Source: CAYVZU01 sp964455935 (GTDB lineage Bacteria; Fibrobacterota; CAYVZU01). From it: a stretch of 12,803 nt of DNA. A model generated the notes under the pieces. That model worked only from the letters and a program-made list of their open reading frames with translations, had not been told where the DNA came from and searched no databases. Where the stretch lies: positions 1 through 12,803 of the forward strand of contig CAYVZU010000117.1 of assembly GCA_964455935.1 (NCBI GenBank), written 5' to 3'. Below are positions 7,733-12,803 of this stretch, piece after piece. The number at the start of each line of letters is the position of its first letter. Positions within the stretch are counted from its first letter, which is position 1. Position numbers and translations under genes: made by a program.

Positions 7733-8806
7733 TTACCGCGGACAGGCCTCGTCGAGCAAACAGGCAATATCGCTGTCGGCCGTGAATGGCCGACCCAAGG
7801 CCGCTTCCCACACCGACGGACTCTCCATACAGAGATACGCTCTCGCATTGGAATATCGCTCGCGGATCCACCGGTCCATTTTCCTGTAGACCTGAATGCG
7901 CAGGGGCTTGGGATAGCGCAGTTTGTTGTCGGCGCCGGGAATGAACTCCGCAAACGGCATCCGGCTTTGGGGGAAGCGCTTTTTGATGAGCTCGTTAAGC
8001 GATGCGGGGTAGCGCAAGCATCCCATGCTGATCCAGGCCAGTCTTTCGGGCCTCCGGAGCGAATCAAAGATCAGGTTGACGGTTTCGCGATAGCCCGTTT
8101 CCCAGCCTGGATAAAGCACGATGGGGTCAAAATGAAAGCCGATTCGATATCCGGCGTCTTCGCACTTTCGCGCCGCAGCCAGCCGTTGGGAAAGAGAGGC
8201 TACGCCATGCTCCTCCCCCTCCGAAACTTTCGCCGAGTTCATGGACCAGGAAACCACGATACGTCCCTTGGGGTCAAGGCGCAGGAGTCGGTCGATTGCA
8301 TTTGTTTTGGTCTTGAGCTCAAGGAGCGTACGCTGCGAATCGGCAAAGAGCGGAACGATGATTTCACTGAATCCGGTAAGATGGTCCAGACAAAGACTGT
8401 CGGTAAACTCGCCCGTTCCCACACGGAGAATAGGTCGATCCGTCCGGCGGAGCTGGAGTTCGACCGCTTCAATCATGTTTTGCGTATTGCAGAAGACCGT
8501 CAATTCCTGCTGGGCAAAGTAAGACTGCAGAATGCAATACGTGCAGCTCATGGAACAATTTGAAGCGAAATTGAGAATGTTGTATCCGCAGCAAAGATAG
8601 TTGGCGGTCGTGCCCGGGCAGGGCTTGAGCCATGCACCTTTGTTCTTGGATAGAATCAGAGTCCCCTTACCGCCGCTCCCAACGGATGCGGAGGCGAGGT
8701 CCTCGATGGATGCGCGGTTCGCGACCACAGCCAGTACATTCCGACAAATTGGGGTATCCCGGACCGCCGGGTCAACCAGGATGCGGGATGGTAGGTAGAT
8801 CGACAA
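7733..8806 (-). CDS. Spore photoproduct lyase-like radical SAM protein
   Basis: A 357-aa protein of the SplB family (radical SAM enzymes related to spore photoproduct lyase, which repairs a UV-induced thymine dimer). The 4Fe-4S/SAM motif is C-x3-C-x2-C (C84, C88, C91 in NCSMSCTYCILQSYF). Further family features are the RVGTGEFTDSL stretch (128-138), VVSWSMNS (184-191) and GFHFDPI (223-229). The hydrogen-atom donor Cys of the Bacillus enzyme cannot be assigned by eye; C139 in SLCLD is the nearest candidate. The start is TTG 8806: a strong AGGAG lies five bases upstream, no in-frame ATG exists before residue 85, and the nearby ATG at 8819 is in another frame. It is divergent from lpxB, and no sporulation gene is seen. 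Its role in DNA repair is inferred from the family; a different substrate is possible in a Gram-negative host. Confidence 0.88.
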   Translation of the reverse strand: MSIYLPSRILVDPAVRDTPICRNVLAVVANRASIEDLASASVGSGGKGTLILSKNKGAWLKPCPGTTANYLCCGYNILNFASNCSMSCTYCILQSYFAQQELTVFCNTQNMIEAVELQLRRTDRPILRVGTGEFTDSLCLDHLTGFSEIIVPLFADSQRTLLELKTKTNAIDRLLRLDPKGRIVVSWSMNSAKVSEGEEHGVASLSQRLAAARKCEDAGYRIGFHFDPIVLYPGWETGYRETVNLIFDSLRRPERLAWISMGCLRYPASLNELIKKRFPQSRMPFAEFIPGADNKLRYPKPLRIQVYRKMDRWIRERYSNARAYLCMESPSVWEAALGRPFTADSDIACLLDEACPR

Positions 8807-8879
8807 AGAATCTCCTCATTCGGCAACGCCGCCCTGCCGGGCCCGTCATCGAATTCGACCCTGGGCAGAATAACAAATT

Positions 8880-8908
8880 ATTATATAGTCTTGATGTTTG
8901 AAACCCAA
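8880..8908 (-). promoter_or_regulatory. Candidate promoter for the SPL-like gene
   Basis: On the minus strand a perfect TATAAT (8885-8880) lies 17 bases below TTGGGT (8908-8903), which matches the -35 consensus only in its TTG. Initiation near 8873 would give a leader of about 67 bases that includes the AGGAG site before TTG 8806. The same AT-rich block read on the plus strand offers TATAGT (8884-8889) as a -10 for lpxB, without a good -35. The two divergent promoters may therefore overlap. Confidence 0.4.
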
Positions 8909-8922
8909 AACAAGGCCGCAGA

Positions 8923-10059
8923 ATGAATGGCAAGGAAATTCTGGTCATTGCCGGCGAGGCTTCGGGCGATTTGCACGGCGCGGCGCTGATGTCCGCATTG
9001 CTTGAGCTCGACCCATCAATCCGCTTCTTCGGCGTGGGCGGTCCAGCCATGCGCCAGTCCGGTCTGGAGGCTCTTTACCTCAGCGAAGATTTCGCGGTCA
9101 TGGGCCTTGGCGAGATTATCCGCCATTACCGGTTCTTCCGCTCCGCTTTGCAGCGGATTGAAAATGAAATCCGGCGCCGCAACGTCAAACTCGTGATCCT
9201 CATCGATTTTCCCGATTTCAATTTTCGGGTGGCGGCCGCAGCCAAAAATGCGGACGTGCCCATCTTCTACTACATTGCCCCGCAGGTCTGGGCTTGGCGA
9301 AAGGGCCGTGCCAAAACCATGGCGAAGCTCGTCGATCAACTGGCGGTAATTTTTGATTTCGAAATGGAGTTTTTCAAAGGGAAGGGCCTTCCGGTCACTT
9401 TCGTTGGCCATCCCTTGCTGGACCAGTCGGGTCCAAAACTCTCGGTCTCGGCGTTCCGCGGCGAATTGGCAATATCCGATGACGAGACACTCATCGGTCT
9501 TCTGCCCGGCAGCCGCAAGCAGGAGATCGAGCGAATCTTGCCCGTTATGACCAAAGCCGCTGTCCTGCTCGCGCAAAAAAATCCCCGGCTGAAATTCGCG
9601 GTTTCCTGCGCCCCATCCCTGAAACCCGAGTTCCTCCGCTCTCACATGCGCGCAAATCTTCCCGTTCTGGAAAATCGCACCAAGGAGATCATGACCTACT
9701 CCAAAGCCGCGATCGTAACATCAGGAACCGCAACTCTCGAAACCGCGCTTGCCCTTACACCCCTGGCCGTAGTCTACAGGACATCAGTGCTCACCTATTC
9801 GCTTTTCCGCTTATTGGTGCAAGTGCCGCAAATCAGCCTGGTGAATCTTGTGGCGCGAAAGGCAATTGTGCCTGAGCTGATTCAGCGTCAGGCTACGCCG
9901 GAAAACATCGCGGTGGCGATAGAACATTATTTGCAGGATAAAGACCACTATCTTCGCACAAAGGCCGAACTTGCAGGGCTTCGGAGCCGCTTGGGCGCAC
10001 CCGGTGCCGCCGTCCGCGCCGCCGAACTCGCATACCGGCTGGCAGCCCCGCGCGGCTGA
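8923..10059 (+). CDS. lpxB: Lipid-A-disaccharide synthase
   Basis: LpxB (GT19) joins UDP-2,3-diacylglucosamine and lipid X into lipid A disaccharide-1-phosphate at the inner membrane, a committed step of lipid A synthesis. The 378-aa protein is of usual length and carries the family signature in order: GEASGD (11-16), GVGGPAM (37-43), DFPDFN (95-100, D98 matching the essential Asp of the E. coli enzyme), PQVWAWR (120-126), VGHPLLD (161-167), LLPGSRKQEI (193-202, R198) and SGTATLETAL (267-276). The start ATG is followed at once by the family's N-terminal strand. Only a weak AAGG lies about ten bases upstream. No other lpx gene adjoins it; the raetz genes are evidently elsewhere. murA follows on the same strand after 368 bases. 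Its presence indicates an outer membrane with lipid A. Confidence 0.97.
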   Translation: MNGKEILVIAGEASGDLHGAALMSALLELDPSIRFFGVGGPAMRQSGLEALYLSEDFAVMGLGEIIRHYRFFRSALQRIENEIRRRNVKLVILIDFPDFNFRVAAAAKNADVPIFYYIAPQVWAWRKGRAKTMAKLVDQLAVIFDFEMEFFKGKGLPVTFVGHPLLDQSGPKLSVSAFRGELAISDDETLIGLLPGSRKQEIERILPVMTKAAVLLAQKNPRLKFAVSCAPSLKPEFLRSHMRANLPVLENRTKEIMTYSKAAIVTSGTATLETALALTPLAVVYRTSVLTYSLFRLLVQVPQISLVNLVARKAIVPELIQRQATPENIAVAIEHYLQDKDHYLRTKAELAGLRSRLGAPGAAVRAAELAYRLAAPRG

Positions 10060-10387
10060 GGGGCATCGGCGGCGGCTTTTCGCCAAAACCCCGTTTGCGC
10101 CTCCACGAATAATGCCGCTACCAGCCAAAACGGCGAAACCTCCAGCCGAGATCCTGCACTTCATTGAGCGCTTCCTGCAATGTGGTTTCTGATGTTAATC
10201 ATGCAAGCACCAATGAATCCAGGCATTTGCCGTTCAAACCCCTGCCAATCTTTTCCTTATGCGTACTGCAGCATAATTATTGCAATTCAAGGACCCGCTT
10301 GATCCAAATCTATGGAAATCTGCCGAGCTTGGCAATCACAAACCGATCCGCAACCGGCTCTATTGTTACCTTGGCTCAGCACTCGCA
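10060..10387 (+). other. Intergenic region between lpxB and murA
   Basis: I see no gene here. The open frames are short, have no convincing ribosome site and resemble nothing I know. A GCCCC (10045-10049) / GGGGC (10060-10064) pair could fold across the lpxB stop codon, but no T-run follows directly. The stretch becomes more AT-rich toward murA, as expected for a promoter region. The GTTCAAACC near 10231 recalls a tRNA T-loop, but the flanking bases do not pair. Confidence 0.4.
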
Positions 10388-10420
10388 TTGAACTGCCTTT
10401 CTCTGGCTAGGAATTATATT
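10388..10420 (+). promoter_or_regulatory. Candidate promoter directly above murA
   Basis: TTGAAC (10388-10393) lies 18 bases above AATTAT (10412-10417). The overlapping TATATT (10415-10420) is a closer -10 match, 5 of 6 positions, but sits 21 bases from TTGAAC. In either reading initiation would fall about 0-4 bases before the murA ATG at 10428, giving a leaderless or nearly leaderless mRNA. This agrees with the lack of any Shine-Dalgarno sequence there. Confidence 0.35.
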
Positions 10421-10427
10421 TCTCGTC

Positions 10428-11693
10428 ATGGAAAAATTTGTGATTCATGGTGGAAAGAAACTTTCCGGTAAAATTCAGGTCAGTGGCGCAAAAAATGCCG
10501 TCCTCCCCATGATGGCTGCCTCGCTCCTGGCCGAAGGCAAATCGATGATTAGCAACACCCCCTATTTGCGCGATATCAAAACCATGTCGGATGTATTGCG
10601 CGTAGTTGGGGCGAAGATTACCGGCAAGCCGCATATCCTTGAAATTGAAACTTCGTCGTGCGACCACCTGGAAGCACCCTATGAACTCGTGAAAACCATG
10701 CGCGCCTCGGTGTATGTACTGGGTCCCCTGCTTGCGAGATTTGGCCGTTGCAGGGTCTCTCTCCCCGGCGGCTGCGCCTGGGGTCCGCGGCCGGTCGATT
10801 TCCACATCAAGGGCATGCAGATGCTGGGGGCCGACATCCGAATCGAGCACGGCTTTATCGAAGCCAAGGCGCGCCGCTTGAAGGGCGCGGAGATCTGCTT
10901 TGATGTTTCCAGTGTTGGTGCTACGGCAAACATCATGATGGCTGCAACCCTGGCCAAAGGAAAGACAACAATCCGCAATGCTGCCCGGGAGCCGGAGATC
11001 AGCGGGCTGGGCGATTTTCTGCACAGCATGGGCGCGCGCATCGAGGGCGCCGGAACCGATACCATCACGATCGAAGGCGTGAAAGAACTCAAGCCGGGAA
11101 AAGGAAAAGCCATCGCCGACCGCATTGAAGCCGGAACATTTCTTGCGATCGCGGCGGCAGCGGGCGAACAGGTCACGATCGCAGACTGCGAACCCGAACA
11201 CCTGACCGCCGTATTGCAAAAATTATCCGAGTGCGGCGTGCGGCATAAAACAGGGAAGAACTTCGTTACGGTGGAGGGAGACGGACGCCCCAAAGGCACT
11301 AGCATTGTCACTTCGCCCTATCCGGGATTTCCCACGGACATGCAGGCCCAATTCACGGCCCTTTTCTGCAAGGCCAAGGGTTCCAGCATCATCACGGACT
11401 CGATCTATACGGACCGCTTCACGCACATCGCGGAACTGGAGCGGCTGGGCGCCCGGCTCAAACTCGATAAGAACACAGTCTCGATCGAAGGTGTGACGGC
11501 GCTTTCGGGCGCTCATGTCATGGCCACGGACCTTCGCGCTTCGGCCGCGCTGGTCATTGCCGGATTGATGGCCAAAGGGGAGACGCACTTGCACCGGATC
11601 TATCACATCGACCGTGGCTATGAGCGCATTGAAGTGAAGCTTCAACAGCTTGGCGCTAAAATCGAGCGGGCCAATGATGAATTGCCTTATTAG
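10428..11693 (+). CDS. murA: UDP-N-acetylglucosamine 1-carboxyvinyltransferase
   Basis: MurA transfers enolpyruvate from PEP to UDP-GlcNAc, the first committed step of peptidoglycan synthesis, in the cytoplasm. The 421-aa protein has the normal length and two-domain EPSP-synthase fold. Key residues visible: K22-N23 (SGAKNAVLP), R92, the PEP-binding Cys in PGGCAWGPRPVD (C116), D231 in ADRIEAGTF, D304 in PTDMQAQ, D368-L369-R370 in the ATDLRASAALV stretch, and R396 in HIDRGYERIE. Because the Cys is retained, the enzyme should be fosfomycin-sensitive, unlike the Asp variants of some lineages. The W-G-P after the Cys replaces the more usual I-G-A. The start ATG gives the usual N-terminus but has no Shine-Dalgarno sequence. 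The STAS gene follows after 33 bases, probably in the same operon. Confidence 0.97.
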   Translation: MEKFVIHGGKKLSGKIQVSGAKNAVLPMMAASLLAEGKSMISNTPYLRDIKTMSDVLRVVGAKITGKPHILEIETSSCDHLEAPYELVKTMRASVYVLGPLLARFGRCRVSLPGGCAWGPRPVDFHIKGMQMLGADIRIEHGFIEAKARRLKGAEICFDVSSVGATANIMMAATLAKGKTTIRNAAREPEISGLGDFLHSMGARIEGAGTDTITIEGVKELKPGKGKAIADRIEAGTFLAIAAAAGEQVTIADCEPEHLTAVLQKLSECGVRHKTGKNFVTVEGDGRPKGTSIVTSPYPGFPTDMQAQFTALFCKAKGSSIITDSIYTDRFTHIAELERLGARLKLDKNTVSIEGVTALSGAHVMATDLRASAALVIAGLMAKGETHLHRIYHIDRGYERIEVKLQQLGAKIERANDELPY

Positions 11694-11726
11694 AAAACAA
11701 ATTCACGATTCACGACAGGAAAAGAG

Positions 11727-12074
11727 ATGAACGTCACGGAAAAACACAATTACGTCCTGATTGAATTCCCCAAGCCTGTTGACAGGCAGACCTACACGCT
11801 GGCCCAGAACGCTTTTCAATCTCTGCTGAAAAAGGGTTGCAAGCTGTTCGTGCTTGACCTGCAGGCGATGGATCATATCTATAGCCTCGAAATCAGCATT
11901 GTCATCCGATTATATAAAATGGTCCAGGAGCAAAAGGCCGAATTGTGCCTCGTGAATGTGGGTACCGACGTCCTGAAAGTTTTGGAATCCGTGCAGGTCG
12001 ATAAAACCGTCTGCTGCTACAAGTCCTTGGATGAATTCGAGGCCGCCAAGCTGCCCCGCAAAGATAAAAATTAG
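11727..12074 (+). CDS. STAS-domain protein, anti-sigma factor antagonist-like
   Basis: A 115-aa single-domain protein with the STAS pattern: an N-terminal strand pair (YVLIEFPKPVDRQTY), helix (LAQNAFQSLLKKG), strand (KLFVLDLQAMDHI), phosphosite loop, helix (ISIVIRLYKMVQEQ), strand (AELCLVNV) and final helix (VLKVLESVQVDKTV). STAS proteins act as phosphorylation switches on anti-sigma factors or stressosome partners. The usual D-S-S/T-G-L loop reads YSLEI here: S53 remains, but the Asp and Gly are gone, so regulation may differ. AGGA lies eight bases above the ATG. It follows murA after 33 bases, which suggests cotranscription, and no kinase, phosphatase or sigma factor is in view. In some diderms a lone STAS protein belongs to lipid transport (MlaB) or to a polar complex, so the partner is open. 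The 73 bases after its stop show no clear terminator. Confidence 0.75.
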   Translation: MNVTEKHNYVLIEFPKPVDRQTYTLAQNAFQSLLKKGCKLFVLDLQAMDHIYSLEISIVIRLYKMVQEQKAELCLVNVGTDVLKVLESVQVDKTVCCYKSLDEFEAAKLPRKDKN

Positions 12075-12147
12075 GACAGCAGGGGTCCGAGGCCGAGGTG
12101 GTGTCCGGCTCCCTCAGCGAACAGATTGTGGCTAAGGATCATCCTGT

Positions 12148-12774
12148 TCACCTTCCGGCGATCAGCGGTATTTCAAGATGAATGGCAAGATTGGCCTCTT
12201 CGCGTTGCGACAGGAATCCCGCCGTAAATACGATGGCATCATACCAGAAATGAATAAAGATCGACTCGCCAATTGTCCAGGAATTTCGGTGGGTCAAGTA
12301 GCCGAAATAAAACCCCAGAGCTGTCTGGAGGATTGGAAAACCGTTTTTTTCCCCATAATGGGCCAAACCAAAAAGCATGGATTGAACGACATCGGATACA
12401 AACCAGTTGCCCAGACGCTCATGCGCAAAGGGGTAAATATAGCCCCGAAAGAGCGCCTCCTCCGAAACCCCGGCCCCATAGGAAATGCCCGATGTGTAGA
12501 AAGCGTCGTGGACCTCGTAAGAATAAAAATGGCCGGCCTCTTGTTTCCGATCCAGGTAGCTTAGTGTTGCAGCCAATCCGGTCGCAGCGGCAAGTGGAAT
12601 CCAGGTTGTCGGCCGCTTCAAGTAGCTAAACCCGAAGGGGCTGAGCAGAATACGATGCAGCGATTCGCTGGAATCGAGGAAGAGATATTTTCTGTTTTCC
12701 TGTTGAAAAGCCGGAACCGAGCGGCGAAATGCCAGGTACGCACTCGTGAATCCGGCGGATTGGTATGCCGACAT
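12148..12774 (-). CDS. CPBP family intramembrane metalloprotease (N-terminus uncertain)
   Basis: The visible 208 aa hold the three CPBP/Abi motifs of Rce1-like glutamate proteases: SEEALFRGY (EExxxR, E105, E106, R110), FGLAH (FxxxH, H139) and HFWYD (H175, with Asp instead of the frequent Asn at 179). Hydrophobic segments lie at about 57-73, 127-140, 150-162 and 170-187. Bacterial members cleave membrane substrates, often near maturation or immunity systems; the substrate here is unknown. The chosen ATG at 12774 is only the first one visible. It has no Shine-Dalgarno sequence, and the frame stays open to the window edge. The roughly 50 residues before the first membrane segment look like the middle of a longer protein, so the true start is probably outside the window. 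It is convergent with the STAS gene, 73 bases away. Confidence 0.82.
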   Translation of the reverse strand: MSAYQSAGFTSAYLAFRRSVPAFQQENRKYLFLDSSESLHRILLSPFGFSYLKRPTTWIPLAAATGLAATLSYLDRKQEAGHFYSYEVHDAFYTSGISYGAGVSEEALFRGYIYPFAHERLGNWFVSDVVQSMLFGLAHYGEKNGFPILQTALGFYFGYLTHRNSWTIGESIFIHFWYDAIVFTAGFLSQREEANLAIHLEIPLIAGR

Positions 12775-12803
12775 GGCAATTTGATGCTTCTGCCGCGAAG
12801 GAT

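Noticed and set aside
10045..10082. Intrinsic terminator after lpxB (GCCCC/GGGGC stem with a TTTT near 10078).
   Set aside because: The T-run is separated from the stem by more than ten bases and is only four bases long.
10225..10255. tRNA T-arm-like GTTCAAACC in the lpxB-murA gap.
   Set aside because: The bases flanking the loop do not pair, and no acceptor, D or anticodon arm can be built around it.

Overview
The window looks like chromosome from a Gram-negative (diderm) bacterium. It carries complete lpxB (lipid A synthesis) and murA (peptidoglycan synthesis), has moderately GC-rich coding DNA, and shows no phage, IS, CRISPR, tRNA or rRNA signature. The mixture of an orphan beta-mannosidase, an SPL-type radical SAM protein in a lipid A-making cell, a single STAS protein and a CPBP protease suggests an uncultured lineage of the PVC or candidate-phylum kind. 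That placement is inference; nothing in the window fixes the taxonomy.

Layout. The left two thirds are all on the minus strand. Read 5'->3' on that strand the order is: an SPL-like radical SAM protein (8806-7733); a translationally coupled pair of ABC exporter half-transporters (7574-5829 and 5832-4012, 4-base overlap); a cysteine-rich zinc-ribbon protein of unknown function (3882-3136); and a GH2 beta-mannosidase (2654-165). The right part is on the plus strand: lpxB (8923-10059), murA (10428-11693) and a small STAS-domain protein (11727-12074). A CPBP intramembrane protease gene on the minus strand (12774-12148) faces them and probably starts beyond the right edge. The radical SAM gene and lpxB diverge from an AT-rich intergenic stretch near 8870-8900.

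How the genes fit together. lpxB and murA serve the cell envelope and share a strand, but 368 bases and a candidate promoter separate them. The ABC pair reads as one heterodimeric exporter with one canonical and one degenerate ATP site. All the degenerate residues fall in the same composite site, as in TM287/288-type exporters. The zinc-ribbon gene follows the exporter after 129 bases, a stretch that holds three tandem 8-base TTkNACGT-like boxes. The mannosidase has its own plausible promoter and Shine-Dalgarno site, so it need not be cotranscribed with the others.

Start sites. Several starts were revised from the longest open frame using ribosome-binding sites and promoters: 2654 for the mannosidase, 3882 for the zinc protein, 7574 for the first ABC subunit. 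murA and the first ABC subunit have no Shine-Dalgarno and sit a few bases below promoter-like elements, which suggests leaderless or very short-leader mRNAs.

I did not find a convincing new multi-gene system. The items most worth a second look are the unknown Cys-rich protein, the asymmetric exporter, the SPL homologue, the tandem ACGT boxes and the possible leaderless transcripts.
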